Shown: positions 14,556 to 23,385 of the stretch, piece after piece
Layout of the letters: each line of letters begins with the position of its first letter
Numbering within the stretch: the first letter of the stretch is position 1
DNA from: a virus
DNA length: 37,831 nt
Direction: 5' to 3' (one strand)
IMG/VR virus record: IMGVR_UViG_3300044940_000191
Location: 1 to 37,831 of that record
Position numbers and translations under genes: made by a program
The notes under the pieces: model-generated
What the model was told of the DNA's origin: nothing
Seen by the model: only the letters and a program-made list of their open reading frames with translations
The model's database searches: none

Positions 14556-14941
14556 ACCAAACCCCTCAGGCCAAAGGTTAAACAAGCCGATGCACCGAGC
14601 GCCGCCCGAAATGCGTCAGATCCAAATTTTCACGGGTCCTTCCTGCGACTTCCACGCTGCCGACCCCGTAGGGAGTAGCAGCAAAATGAGACACACTTTC
14701 TTTTTTTTCCTTGCGTCCTTGAAAAACTGGACTAGGGTGCAAGGAGTCGTCTTTCGAGTGCGGCCGAGAGGACTTGAACCTCCAAGGGATTGCTCCCACT
14801 AGCACCTCAAGCTAGTGGGAGCAAAAAGCCAAACGGTTTCGGCGAAAAATTTAAGGCGACAATAGGACCGCCCAAATTACGATGGATTGGAGGATTTGAC
14901 GTCAGGGACGGCTTTTCGCTCTCGACAGAAAGTCACCATCC
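14556..14941. other. 386-bp region between DUF4236 gene and integrase
   Basis: Contains the tRNA-derived attP and presumably the integrase arm sites and promoter. A TTGACG hexamer lies at about 14896 but has no convincing -10 partner. No gene is supported. Confidence 0.6.
14759..14822 (-). other. attP core: 3' part of a tRNA-Leu(GAG) gene
   Basis: Read on the minus strand this has tRNA-Leu sequence from the anticodon stem to the 3' end: loop TTGAGGT with anticodon GAG, a class II variable arm (TGGGAGCAATCCC), T-loop TTCAAGT and acceptor strand CGGCCGC plus A. The 5' acceptor strand and D-arm are absent, so it is no working tRNA. Upstream of the loop the sequence departs from tRNA and instead completes a perfect 12-bp inverted repeat (GCTCCCACTAGC / GCTAGTGGGAGC) around the 7-nt loop, the layout of core-type integrase sites with a 7-bp crossover. 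The integrase starts 120 bp away. Confidence 0.85.
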
Positions 14942-15853
14942 ATGAACCTTGTAGATTTCGCTGAACACTATTTTTCCTCGCACGAATTTGGAATCAAAGA
15001 AAATTCCCAGCGTTGTTACTACCTCCCTGCAGCGCGTCAGTTTATTGAAGCGACGAATTGCCAAAGCGTCGCGGCAATCAACAAAGTCTATGCCAATCAA
15101 TTTGTAGATTGGCTACGCTCGCGCCCCATTTCGGTGACTACTCAGCACACCAGGCGGCGAGCATTTGCGACCCTTTGGCGTGCAGCCTACGATGCAGGCG
15201 AATGCCCAGTATTCGAGCCATTTCGGAAGATCCGCGTCACCAAAAAATCGCCGCGAGCCTGGTCTCGCGAGGATGTGCAAAAGTTGTTCGCAACCACGGT
15301 GATCGATCAATCCGAATGGGCTTGGGGAATGAAAGCTGGCACCTATTGGGGCTCTCTGTTTTCGGCTGCGTGGGATAGCGGCTTGCGGCTCGGTGATCTG
15401 CTGTCGATCGAGCTCGATTGGCTAATCCGCGATGGTAAATCCGGCACCGCTGTCGTAGTGATTTCCGCAAGCAAAACCGGCAAAGAGCATGTCGTGACAT
15501 TCAATCGGCCCACCATGCAGCTCATCGATCGCAGCATGAAAGAGCATCCCAATCGCAGGCTCATTTGGCCACTGCGTAATGCTCGTCGCGAGTTCTATCG
15601 CGACGTGAAAAATAGGCTCGCGAAAGCAGGCTTGGAGGGAACGTTTCGTTACCTGCGTCGATCGGCGGTTACCTTTGCCGAGTCCATTTCGCCAGGCATG
15701 GGCACCAGGCTCGCAGGCCACCGCGATTCGCGCACGACTCGCGATAGCTACATTGATCCGCTGCTATTGCCAAACAATCGAGTGATCTTGCCGGCGCTGA
15801 TACAAGATGCGAACACTAGCGGCAACCAAGCCGATGCTGATGCTCGCGGATAA
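14942..15853 (+). CDS. int: Integrase, tyrosine recombinase
   Basis: A 303-aa phage integrase and the only clear plus-strand gene. N-terminal SAM-like core-binding domain at 1-90; catalytic domain from about 105. Catalytic residues: R149 in SGLRLGD, K178 in SKTG, R240 in YLRRSA, H260 in AGHRDS and Y270 in RDSYID. The usual His of the H-x2-R box is replaced by Tyr237. The attP lies immediately upstream, so it probably integrates the phage at a host tRNA-Leu gene. The 3' end overlaps the convergent glycosyltransferase gene by 38 bp. Confidence 0.92.
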   Translation: MNLVDFAEHYFSSHEFGIKENSQRCYYLPAARQFIEATNCQSVAAINKVYANQFVDWLRSRPISVTTQHTRRRAFATLWRAAYDAGECPVFEPFRKIRVTKKSPRAWSREDVQKLFATTVIDQSEWAWGMKAGTYWGSLFSAAWDSGLRLGDLLSIELDWLIRDGKSGTAVVVISASKTGKEHVVTFNRPTMQLIDRSMKEHPNRRLIWPLRNARREFYRDVKNRLAKAGLEGTFRYLRRSAVTFAESISPGMGTRLAGHRDSRTTRDSYIDPLLLPNNRVILPALIQDANTSGNQADADARG

Positions 15854-16934
15854 ACTGCATCCGCTTGGCGTGATCCTGCCCAGCTAGATGCACGATGTAC
15901 GCATCGTCCAGGCCTGCGTCAAAATCGCTTTGCCAGGCCTGCCAATTCCAGCGGCGGTCGATCTTGTGAAACTTGTCGCCCATCAAGTAGTCGTGCCAGA
16001 GCTGCTCGCTACAGTGCGTTAGCGGCAGCGGCTTCGGCGGCATCTGCCACGATGCGGATTGCTTGCTCGCCAGAATCATACCCGAGTTGATCATTCGCAG
16101 CGTCCACTCGATACGAGGCAATCCCTGCGAATCCATTACGCCTTGCATTTCCCAATGAAACGGCTCCATGCTCGGCAGATAATCCGCATCGTCGACCCCG
16201 TAGACTTTGGTAGGGTCTGGATGTGCTGCGAAAATGTCAGGGCAATTGGGGGCAAAAAACAGATCGTTATCCACCCAGAGAATCCAATCGTACTGGCCAA
16301 CAAAAAACGATGCCCGTAGTTTTTCGAGCTGCCACGAATCGTACAATCGATTCCCCAAGCAAACATAATCTGCACCGACTCGCTCAGCATACGCACGTTG
16401 ATTTGGTCCAGTGAATGCATGCAGCTCTAATGCCTGCGGTCCTGTTGCCATGCTCAGTATCAATCTTTTCGACCTGCGAGGACCTCGGTGCAACCACTGC
16501 GCACGGGCTTCTGCAATCGTGATATTCGGCACTCCCAGCTTTGCATTGACAGCCGATCGCAAACGCCACTTCCAAGCAAACGACACACGGCGACCAGGCG
16601 GATTCTTTTTTTTCCAAGCCTGGTAAAACGGCTCGCATTCACAGTAGCGAGGAATCAATGGCTCCCACGCTTTAAGATCCGCAACGGTCTTGACCTCAGT
16701 AAATAGGACCTTCCACGCCTGGCGTCCTGCCACGGCTAAGGCAGATTCTTTTCGAGCATAGTAGGCCGTGTCTTGCGTCCCTGGCGTGACATATTGCAGT
16801 GCTGGAACCGAGGCAAAACGATCGTGATCAAAGGGTAACCGCATTACCCAAGCATACAGAGACGTTTGCAGTATCTCGTCAGACAAAGGCGAACTGTACA
16901 TTCCATCGATTCCATGCAGCCAGTGCGAAATCAT
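15816..16934 (-). CDS. GT-A-fold glycosyltransferase
   Basis: About 372 aa. A GT-A Rossmann-like core starts near residue 158 (LILSMATGPQALELHAF) and has ILWVDNDLFFA, the DxD motif that holds the nucleotide-sugar metal, plus a second acidic motif DDADYLP and a C-terminal His segment (VHLAGQDHAKRM). It resembles GMA12/MNN10- or family-8-like transferases. At the end of the tail operon it may decorate virion or host-surface glycans (serotype conversion). The start is uncertain: ATG 16934 overlaps the previous gene by 56 nt, and the ATG at 16901 is an alternative. Confidence 0.8.
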   Translation of the reverse strand: MISHWLHGIDGMYSSPLSDEILQTSLYAWVMRLPFDHDRFASVPALQYVTPGTQDTAYYARKESALAVAGRQAWKVLFTEVKTVADLKAWEPLIPRYCECEPFYQAWKKKNPPGRRVSFAWKWRLRSAVNAKLGVPNITIAEARAQWLHRGPRRSKRLILSMATGPQALELHAFTGPNQRAYAERVGADYVCLGNRLYDSWQLEKLRASFFVGQYDWILWVDNDLFFAPNCPDIFAAHPDPTKVYGVDDADYLPSMEPFHWEMQGVMDSQGLPRIEWTLRMINSGMILASKQSASWQMPPKPLPLTHCSEQLWHDYLMGDKFHKIDRRWNWQAWQSDFDAGLDDAYIVHLAGQDHAKRMQFIREHQHRLGCR

Positions 16935-17952
16935 AGTCGTAGCAGTCGATTTCTTGTGTCGCGAAACCTCCTGTAAATCGAGATTGGAACGTACAATTTT
17001 CGCACGTGCCGCCAACATTCTCCCAGTTGGTTTCCGATGGGAACGTCTCTGTAGAATCCTCTGGGCAAGCAACGGTGGTTAGTCCCGCTTCGGAATCGAC
17101 CGCGTACAGATCGCAGTGACTAAGCGGCGAATCGTACGGTCGCTCTAGCAGAAACGTATCGTCCGTCAGCTCGTCTAGGTCCCGGCTCATGTAGTAAGTG
17201 AACGGTGCCGTGCCAGCAAGGTTAATAATTTCCACCGGTGCAGGCTCGAGAAACTCCGGCATAGCACATAAAGCGTTTGGCAGTAAATTGCATTCAGGGG
17301 GCGAGCAACTAGACTCGGTAAATATCTCGACCGATTTAACCCCTGAATACGATCCAAGAGATCCGTACTGACCAGCACAGTTCCCCTCTGGAAAGTCTGT
17401 CAGATACTGAAAAGAATGCGCAAGCAAGTGCACGCCTGAAACCTTGAGCGTCACACGGTACTTGCACGCATCGTCGGCCCGTCGGCTCAAATAGATCGCA
17501 ACATTATTGAGCCTGGACCAATAGTGCCAATGCAAGTTGTAAATCCAGTGCCCGCAACGTGTAACACTGAACAGCACTGGCCTGGGCAATTGAGGAACAC
17601 CGTTTACAAAACAGAGTTTGCCAAATTCCCTAGTTGTTTCGCCGTAGCTTCGGTACCGAAATCGAACGCCCGTTTGCGCAAAAGGATTATCAGCCCAGCT
17701 CGCGCCGTTGACTGCATTAAAGGCGTTCGGGTTACTACTACCAGTTCCGCAGCATTGCGACGCGGTACCGTTAAGGAAAAACTGAGCTGTATAATCTGGC
17801 TCATCCACATTGGTGACCGTTGCACGAATGCGATTCCACTGAGGCGCACGACACTTGCCAATCTTCGATCCGCATGGACGGCAATTATGCCCTAGCCACA
17901 GATCGTTGGCATCGCACCATTTGCATTGATAAGCCAGATTCAAGGCGGGCAT
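16879..17952 (-). CDS. Cys-rich tail-region structural protein
   Basis: A 357-aa protein with an N-terminal zinc-knuckle-like pattern C10-x2-C13 and C24-x2-C27 and many further cysteines, unusual for a virion protein. The rest is strand-rich. Placed last in the tail operon it may be a tail-tip or adhesin component. Start at the ATG 17952; no clear Shine-Dalgarno. Family not recognised. Confidence 0.6.
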   Translation of the reverse strand: MPALNLAYQCKWCDANDLWLGHNCRPCGSKIGKCRAPQWNRIRATVTNVDEPDYTAQFFLNGTASQCCGTGSSNPNAFNAVNGASWADNPFAQTGVRFRYRSYGETTREFGKLCFVNGVPQLPRPVLFSVTRCGHWIYNLHWHYWSRLNNVAIYLSRRADDACKYRVTLKVSGVHLLAHSFQYLTDFPEGNCAGQYGSLGSYSGVKSVEIFTESSCSPPECNLLPNALCAMPEFLEPAPVEIINLAGTAPFTYYMSRDLDELTDDTFLLERPYDSPLSHCDLYAVDSEAGLTTVACPEDSTETFPSETNWENVGGTCENCTFQSRFTGGFATQEIDCYDYDFALAAWNRWNVQFAFV

Positions 17953-17969
17953 TGTTAGCTTGGCTCGTC

Positions 17970-18752
17970 TTACGGGTCTAGTGGCAAAGGATCGCCGGAT
18001 GGTGATGTATCGCCCAAGCACCAAGGATTGACAACGGTCCAACGATTGTTGATCAGCATGGCCTCACCACGATCCTCGTTGGCTTGCCACTGCGCAATGC
18101 CAAAGGAGTCTATCACGTAAAAGTTACCAGCCAGTGTCTGCAACGTCGCAATCGTAGCCTGCGAGGGAATCTGCATTGGTTGCGTCAGCCGATAAAAGGT
18201 GCGATTGTTGGCGGCGTTCAAATCTATCAGCGCCAGCCCCGTACCGGTATCGCAAATTTTGCGAGCCACTCCCCAAACATTATTGACCGTTAGTTTTGAA
18301 CGAAAGTTCGTATCGGCCTGCGTCATGGGCGACATCCAGCCCGGCCCAGCCTGCTGGCAATTACACTCGACCACACCACCGATCGCAACCTCGCCCGATG
18401 CATTCTGCGCGATCGCATCGAGCGTAATGCCGATCGAAAACAAATCCCCCTGCAAGGCATTCGACTCGGCCAACGTCCTCGGCAGATAGCATGGCCTGAG
18501 CGAGTGCCAGCCCTTGCGAGCATTCCCGAGCTGCGGCGATGCAGCATCAGCGGTAAAGGCACCGAGCACCACCGGCGAGCCTGGCAGCAGATCATACCCG
18601 CAATCGTTGCGACCGGTTGCTTTGATGTAGGAGACTTCGACCGGTTTGGCGGTTGCCTCGACACCAGTCGTCGCCGCATCGCTGATGAGATTGTTCCACT
18701 CGCTCGCGCTGATCGGAGTCTTGTCGCCAGAGAAACGTCGATGGGGAATCAT
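17970..18752 (-). CDS. Tail-region structural protein
   Basis: A 260-aa protein, opening FSGDKTPISASEWNNLI, which resembles the start of phage baseplate or tip proteins, followed by strand-rich sequence and CNCQQAGPG. Lies between two unassigned tail genes. Probably part of the tail tip; family not recognised. Confidence 0.55.
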   Translation of the reverse strand: MIPHRRFSGDKTPISASEWNNLISDAATTGVEATAKPVEVSYIKATGRNDCGYDLLPGSPVVLGAFTADAASPQLGNARKGWHSLRPCYLPRTLAESNALQGDLFSIGITLDAIAQNASGEVAIGGVVECNCQQAGPGWMSPMTQADTNFRSKLTVNNVWGVARKICDTGTGLALIDLNAANNRTFYRLTQPMQIPSQATIATLQTLAGNFYVIDSFGIAQWQANEDRGEAMLINNRWTVVNPWCLGDTSPSGDPLPLDP

Positions 18753-18754
18753 CG

Positions 18755-19642
18755 CTACACCGATAATCCGAGAGGTGCAAAGCTCGCTGGCTCGATCCCG
18801 TAGAGATCCTGCACGTACACCGCCAGCGGTCGCCGCACAGCTCGGCCCGAGACAATCGCCGACTCCCAGTCGATCCACATATACTGGTGCCCCAGTTTAT
18901 TGACGCCGGTAATCGAGCCGATGGTGAGGTTGGTCAGATTCGGCGAGTACAAAAACTCAAAGCTCAATTCCCGGTCCTGCGGCGTCAGCGGCGGCCCACC
19001 AGAAAACGGATTGTTGATGGCAAAACTCAGTGCCGCATCCCCCCCGATAAACTGAATCGACCCAGCAGGAAACACACCCATAAACGTCGCGTTGTTATAC
19101 TTGCCCACCAAGTTCGCCACCGCGAGAGCATAAGCAGGTGTCAGCGTGGAACCCTGCATGCGTTGCGTGATCGTGATCGATAGCCCAGGAATGATCGTAT
19201 CGACTCCCTCGACCTGGCCATCGGAGTTGACGTTGATCGCGTTGTTGTAGTCTTTGGCTGTGCCCGGAAATCGCTGCGTTGACTTAGCAACGAATTGTTT
19301 GATCGTCTGCGGCTTGACCGAAAACGATACGCGATAGTCGCCGACCGCTTGCAGTTTTTCCTTTTCGCGAGTCCGTAGCTTGGGCTCTCCATACCGTGCG
19401 ACCGCTTGCCAAGCGTTCGGCCCATCGGGATTCATCTCGATGGTGCGGCACAGCAAACCATCGATCTCGCCATCCAAACCAGGCCACAGATCCCCGTCGC
19501 CTGAGATCAACGCGGAGTACGCCTCGGGGCTCGTCGGGCAATCGACGATCGACCAGATCAGCTCGCCACTATCCTCGCCGTCACCGGAATAGACGAGTTG
19601 CGATTTTCCTGAATCCCAAAGCGGTATCACTCTCGCCGTCAT
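18755..19642 (-). CDS. Tail-region structural protein following tape measure
   Basis: A 295-aa strand-rich protein directly downstream of the tape measure, with starts and stops sharing bases (TAATG). The position is that of distal tail proteins in siphoviruses, but I see no diagnostic motif. C-terminal part HQYMWIDWESAIVSGRAVRRP is notable. Confidence 0.6.
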   Translation of the reverse strand: MTARVIPLWDSGKSQLVYSGDGEDSGELIWSIVDCPTSPEAYSALISGDGDLWPGLDGEIDGLLCRTIEMNPDGPNAWQAVARYGEPKLRTREKEKLQAVGDYRVSFSVKPQTIKQFVAKSTQRFPGTAKDYNNAINVNSDGQVEGVDTIIPGLSITITQRMQGSTLTPAYALAVANLVGKYNNATFMGVFPAGSIQFIGGDAALSFAINNPFSGGPPLTPQDRELSFEFLYSPNLTNLTIGSITGVNKLGHQYMWIDWESAIVSGRAVRRPLAVYVQDLYGIEPASFAPLGLSV

Positions 19643-21597
19643 TACACAAATCCCCCTTCCATTTCTTTGAGCCTAGCCAGGATACTGGCTAGCGTTGTGT
19701 TGACGCTTTGGAGGCTCGCATGGAGTGCCGGATCGAGCTGAGCCACGATCGATGGACCCTTGGCCCCAGGGGCACTCATCGGATCGCGGCCCGCTTGCTC
19801 GAGCATCACTTGCGTGCCTTGGGTCGCTACCAACGCACCAGCCATTTCGGCCAGGTACTGCGTTTGGGCTTTATTCTCGGCCAGCATTTCGGCATCCAAA
19901 TCGTATCCACCCGATTGCCCCATAAGTGCCGCAGCAAAGCCCGAGAACGTCCCACGCATGGCATCTGAGGCCTTGCCGAGCTCGTTATCGGATTGCGCGG
20001 CTATAGGGCTTCCCGCGTCGGCTGGGCCTGGAGCCTCGAGGTCGCCCAGCGACGTATCGACCGCCGTGCTCGCTGCCTCGGCAGCAGCTTGGGCGGCCAT
20101 CGCGGTCGACTCGGACAGCTTCGCCTCCAACTCCTCGATCGCCTTTTCACGCTCTCGCATATTAGCCTCTGCAACGGCGTCACGACCGGCTGCACGATTC
20201 GCTCCGCCGGCTGCAAAGGCCTTGTTCTGCTGAGCTGTATTTTCAGCCCGAATTTGTTTTGCTTGTTGGACGTCAAAGGATTCGTCGAAGTAACCGTAGG
20301 CTTCGAGCATGCGATCTGCCAGCCATCCCGACACGTCATTCCACTTGCTGCGAAACTGGATGATAAACTGATCGAGTTGCCCCAGCATGCCATTAAGCCA
20401 CTGATCCCAAGCAGCCTTTAGATCCGAAGTTCCCTTGGCAAAGGCGACTTGCACGCCAAGCCAAAGGATCTCGGCAGCCAGTTTGAAATTCCCCCCGGCC
20501 ATCGCGTCTTGTATCCCCTGGAACACTGGTCCAGCGATGTCGCTGAGCATGCGAAATTTTCCAAAGAGCCAATCCATCGCCTTGCCACCAGCCCCCGAGG
20601 TGTAGGCGAAGTAACCAGCCAAGCCAACCAGGCCGACCACCACGGCAGCGATCGCCGCACCGACACCACCGGTCAGCACCGTCCCGATCGCGGCAAAGAC
20701 GGTACCGGCTGCGGTGGCTACAGTGGTTGCAACACCAATCGCAACACTGAGACCGTAAGCCAACCCTGCGGCAGTCACCAGCCCAGCACCGAGAACCCCG
20801 AGTGCAAACCCACCGATCGTTACAGCCAGCACCATGCCCCGATTGGCATCGATAAAATTGCGGACTTGCACCACGCCATGGGTGAGCATCGAAAACACGG
20901 CGGACAACATGGGCGCCACCGAGGCACCGATGACATTGATCAGACCCGTAAAGGATTTGCCCATGCGATCGAGGGCATCGGTTAAGGCAGCAGCCGCCTT
21001 AGCATCCTCGCCGCTCATCACGGCTCCCAGCCTGCGAGCCTCCGCCCCAAACGCGGCCATTCCACTCGATCCTGCCGAAAGAATGGGGAGCATTTCCGCG
21101 CCGTTGCGTCCGAAGATTTCCATCGCGACCGCCACTCGCTCGGCAGGATCTTCGATCATGTTGATACGATCGGCGATCGCCGCAAAGGCTTGCTCGGGTG
21201 CCATCGCTTTGAGCTTGTCCGGATCGAGTCCCAGCTTGGCGAACACATCGCTACCAGCCGCAAGCCCCTGCTGCATTTTGCGAATCGATTTTTCGACGGC
21301 CTCGATGGAGGTCCCGCTCAAGCTGGCCGCGTGAGCCAACTCGCCCAACGCCTCGACACTCATACCCGTTCGCATGCTCATCTTGTCGAGCATGTCGCCG
21401 TTGCTCGCAAACGTCTTGGCCATCGCAGCGATTGGGGACAGGATCGCAGCGCCGCCCCCCATCATGCCAGCACCGATCTTAGCCGTACTGGCAGCAAACG
21501 TGGCGAGTTGCTTTTTGGCAGCATCCAGCCCTGCAGCCAATCGAGAGCGATTGGCCTCGATGATGATGGTTGCTTTTCCCGCATTGATTTTCGACAT
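19642..21597 (-). CDS. Tail tape measure protein
   Basis: A 651-aa protein that sets tail length and may pass through the membrane at infection. The N-terminal part (1-250) is helical and shows the TP901-like pattern (GMSVEALGELAHAASLSGTS, IFGRNGAEMLPIL). Long hydrophobic Gly/Ala/Val segments span about 255-345, and a coiled-coil, Ala/Glu-rich part follows at 470-530. Short for a tape measure, so the tail should be short for a siphovirus. ATG 21597 shares a base with the previous stop (TAATG). Confidence 0.93.
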   Translation of the reverse strand: MSKINAGKATIIIEANRSRLAAGLDAAKKQLATFAASTAKIGAGMMGGGAAILSPIAAMAKTFASNGDMLDKMSMRTGMSVEALGELAHAASLSGTSIEAVEKSIRKMQQGLAAGSDVFAKLGLDPDKLKAMAPEQAFAAIADRINMIEDPAERVAVAMEIFGRNGAEMLPILSAGSSGMAAFGAEARRLGAVMSGEDAKAAAALTDALDRMGKSFTGLINVIGASVAPMLSAVFSMLTHGVVQVRNFIDANRGMVLAVTIGGFALGVLGAGLVTAAGLAYGLSVAIGVATTVATAAGTVFAAIGTVLTGGVGAAIAAVVVGLVGLAGYFAYTSGAGGKAMDWLFGKFRMLSDIAGPVFQGIQDAMAGGNFKLAAEILWLGVQVAFAKGTSDLKAAWDQWLNGMLGQLDQFIIQFRSKWNDVSGWLADRMLEAYGYFDESFDVQQAKQIRAENTAQQNKAFAAGGANRAAGRDAVAEANMREREKAIEELEAKLSESTAMAAQAAAEAASTAVDTSLGDLEAPGPADAGSPIAAQSDNELGKASDAMRGTFSGFAAALMGQSGGYDLDAEMLAENKAQTQYLAEMAGALVATQGTQVMLEQAGRDPMSAPGAKGPSIVAQLDPALHASLQSVNTTLASILARLKEMEGGFV

Positions 21598-22172
21598 TAG
21601 CCTGCACCTACTCCCGATGTAGACCACGAATCCAGGATGTACTGCTTATTCTTTTCGAGCGCCGGCAGCATAAAGGGTCTCGCTGGATACTTCACCTTTC
21701 GTCGCCGAACTTCCTTGCCACGCTTTTTGGCGTTCGCCTCGCCCCGTCTTCCGACCTGTATCCATCGGCTCTTGCGCCCTTGGCTGGTGTTAAATTCGTA
21801 GTTCGCCTCGACAAGCGTGACCGTACCCCCCTGCTCATGCAGCTCGGGTACGGTCATCTCAGGAAACGCAGACCAGTTGAATTTAACAGGAGCGATCACC
21901 ACTCGGTGGCGTTGCGGCTCGTAGGCATACCAGATGTTCGATAAGCCTTTACCCAAGTCCGTATGCCGACGAGGCGGCTTGCCTGGTGCCGAGGCCTTGC
22001 GCACGAGGGGTCCTTTCTTGGGTTTCCTCTGCGGTCGCATGGATCGCATCGCAGTGAGTCGGATGCGACCACCGATCCGATTCATCGCGATGCCTTCCTT
22101 TTGGTCGACCATATCGAGCACTTTTTTGCGATCGAAAAAATAGTCTTTAGCACTGCGGGAAAATTGGATCAT
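21597..22172 (-). CDS. HK97 gp10-like tail-completion protein (putative)
   Basis: A 191-aa basic protein with a Lys/Arg-rich N-terminal half and an ending PARPFMLPALEKNKQYILDSW, the C-terminal pattern of HK97 gp10/minor-tail-Z-type proteins that complete tails or join head and tail. Here it lies between the tail chaperone and tape measure. ATG 22172 overlaps the end of the frameshifted chaperone reading frame (ATGA). Confidence 0.65.
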   Translation of the reverse strand: MIQFSRSAKDYFFDRKKVLDMVDQKEGIAMNRIGGRIRLTAMRSMRPQRKPKKGPLVRKASAPGKPPRRHTDLGKGLSNIWYAYEPQRHRVVIAPVKFNWSAFPEMTVPELHEQGGTVTLVEANYEFNTSQGRKSRWIQVGRRGEANAKKRGKEVRRRKVKYPARPFMLPALEKNKQYILDSWSTSGVGAG

Positions 22173-22444
22173 CGGGCGAGTTGCTTTCGTTGCAAGTGCA
22201 AGGTTTCTTTGGTCAGCTTGGTTCCAGTTCGTTTGTATTCGATCAGCGGGTGAAAATGGGATCGGCGAAATCGTTTGTGCTTGCTGCTGTGGATGTTGGC
22301 CAGCAGTGCCATCAGGTCCGCAGTTTGGTTCCACTGGTGCGTTAGGCGGCTTTTCGCCATGCGGCTAAGCTCTCGGAGCGTGTAACCCCAAGGCTCGACT
22401 CCGAGGACTCCGGCGAGGTCGAGACAGAGATCGAGGATCTGCTC
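22169..22444 (-). CDS. Tail assembly chaperone, C-terminal part in the -1 frame
   Basis: An open frame of about 91 codons without a good start, overlapping the end of the gene at 22342-22869. Its sequence (PWGYTLRELSRMAKSRLTHQ, then ADLMALLANIH) looks like the second half of lambda gpG-T-like tail chaperones. It is probably made only as an extension of the upstream protein by a -1 frameshift. I found no canonical slippery heptamer, so the site and mechanism are open. Confidence 0.6.
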   Translation of the reverse strand, partial: EQILDLCLDLAGVLGVEPWGYTLRELSRMAKSRLTHQWNQTADLMALLANIHSSKHKRFRRSHFHPLIEYKRTGTKLTKETLHLQRKQLAR

Positions 22445-22869
22445 AGCGCTTTGTCCACCTCCCGATTGATCACCTCGTCGATCTCGCTCCCGGCCAACAG
22501 CGTCTCCAACTCCCGCGTCGCCTGAGTCATCTTGCGCTTCGTCGCTATCAAGGTCCGACTCAGCAGCTCCCGGCGAGCGGGGTGGGAAAAATTTATGTAG
22601 GCTTGCATCCACTCCTCCGTGGCCGATTGCAGCGAGTCGTTGTCGAGGGACTCGAGCCACTCCTCCTCCGTAACTCCCCTCTGCTTTGCCTGCGGTGCGA
22701 TCGTCAGCCAGAGACATTGCAACAGCAAGGCGTCATCGTGCCCGATGCGAGCCAGCAGCGAGTTCTCGCCGTTGAGCAGCTTGGTGTCCAGGTGCGTGGC
22801 AGCACTGATGTCGCGGACGGTCAGAGCGGTGAAGCGAAAGCTCCACTCGCGGCCTTTGGTGTCTTTCAT
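22342..22869 (-). CDS. Tail assembly chaperone (G-like)
   Basis: A 175-aa protein in the position of lambda gpG: between the tail tube and tape measure. Opening FRFTALTVRDISAATHLDTK and LLQCLWLTIAPQAK are usual for this type. Its last 30 residues (Ser-rich) overlap the second frame. It should bind the tape measure during tail assembly. Confidence 0.75.
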   Translation of the reverse strand: MKDTKGREWSFRFTALTVRDISAATHLDTKLLNGENSLLARIGHDDALLLQCLWLTIAPQAKQRGVTEEEWLESLDNDSLQSATEEWMQAYINFSHPARRELLSRTLIATKRKMTQATRELETLLAGSEIDEVINREVDKALSRSSISVSTSPESSESSLGVTRSESLAAWRKAA

Positions 22870-22897
22870 GGTTTGCAGCCTTTAGTAATCGCCGGGA

Positions 22898-23377
22898 TTA
22901 AACGACCGTGAACCACTGCGGCAGAATGAGCGTGTTGCTTTCGTAATGCTCTACGAGCGACACAGAGCAGTTGATAATCTTGCCATCCTCGAGCGGCTCA
23001 TCATTGCCGAAATCGAAGATCTGGCCGGGAAATACTTTTCCCTGTACACCGAGCCAGTTGTCGGGACCATCGAGAATCCACCAAATCAGAGTAGTACCAT
23101 CCAGCTGTGCGGCTCGCAAAGCAGCAAAAACCGTATCGGTCCCCCGCTTGTATCGATAACCAAACTCCAACTCTTGGCGTCTCGTCGTGCCACGGTCGAA
23201 AATCCACTCGCTCGCACGGCTCTTGATCTCCGCCTTGTTGCGCACGTTGGTCTCCGTGATGTCGATCGCTCGTGTGATCGGCACGCGAGTCGGTGTCCCA
23301 AAGGTCGTCGAGTAGAACAGCTTGCAGTCAATTCCGACTGGGGAAACGTCCCATCCTGCAGGGGGGTTGATTGGCAT
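22898..23377 (-). CDS. Major tail tube protein
   Basis: A 159-aa strand-rich protein in the tube position just before the chaperone. It contains RVPITRAIDITETNVRNKAE and a segment LEFGYRYKRGTDTVFAALRA, similar in layout to siphophage tube proteins that replace a helix between strands. AGGAG precedes the ATG. Confidence 0.75.
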   Translation of the reverse strand: MPINPPAGWDVSPVGIDCKLFYSTTFGTPTRVPITRAIDITETNVRNKAEIKSRASEWIFDRGTTRRQELEFGYRYKRGTDTVFAALRAAQLDGTTLIWWILDGPDNWLGVQGKVFPGQIFDFGNDEPLEDGKIINCSVSLVEHYESNTLILPQWFTVV

Positions 23378-23385
23378 GGTGGCTC

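Noticed and set aside
14759-14822. Functional tRNA-Leu gene
   Set aside because: The 5' acceptor strand and D-arm are missing; it fits an attP copy of a tRNA 3' end.
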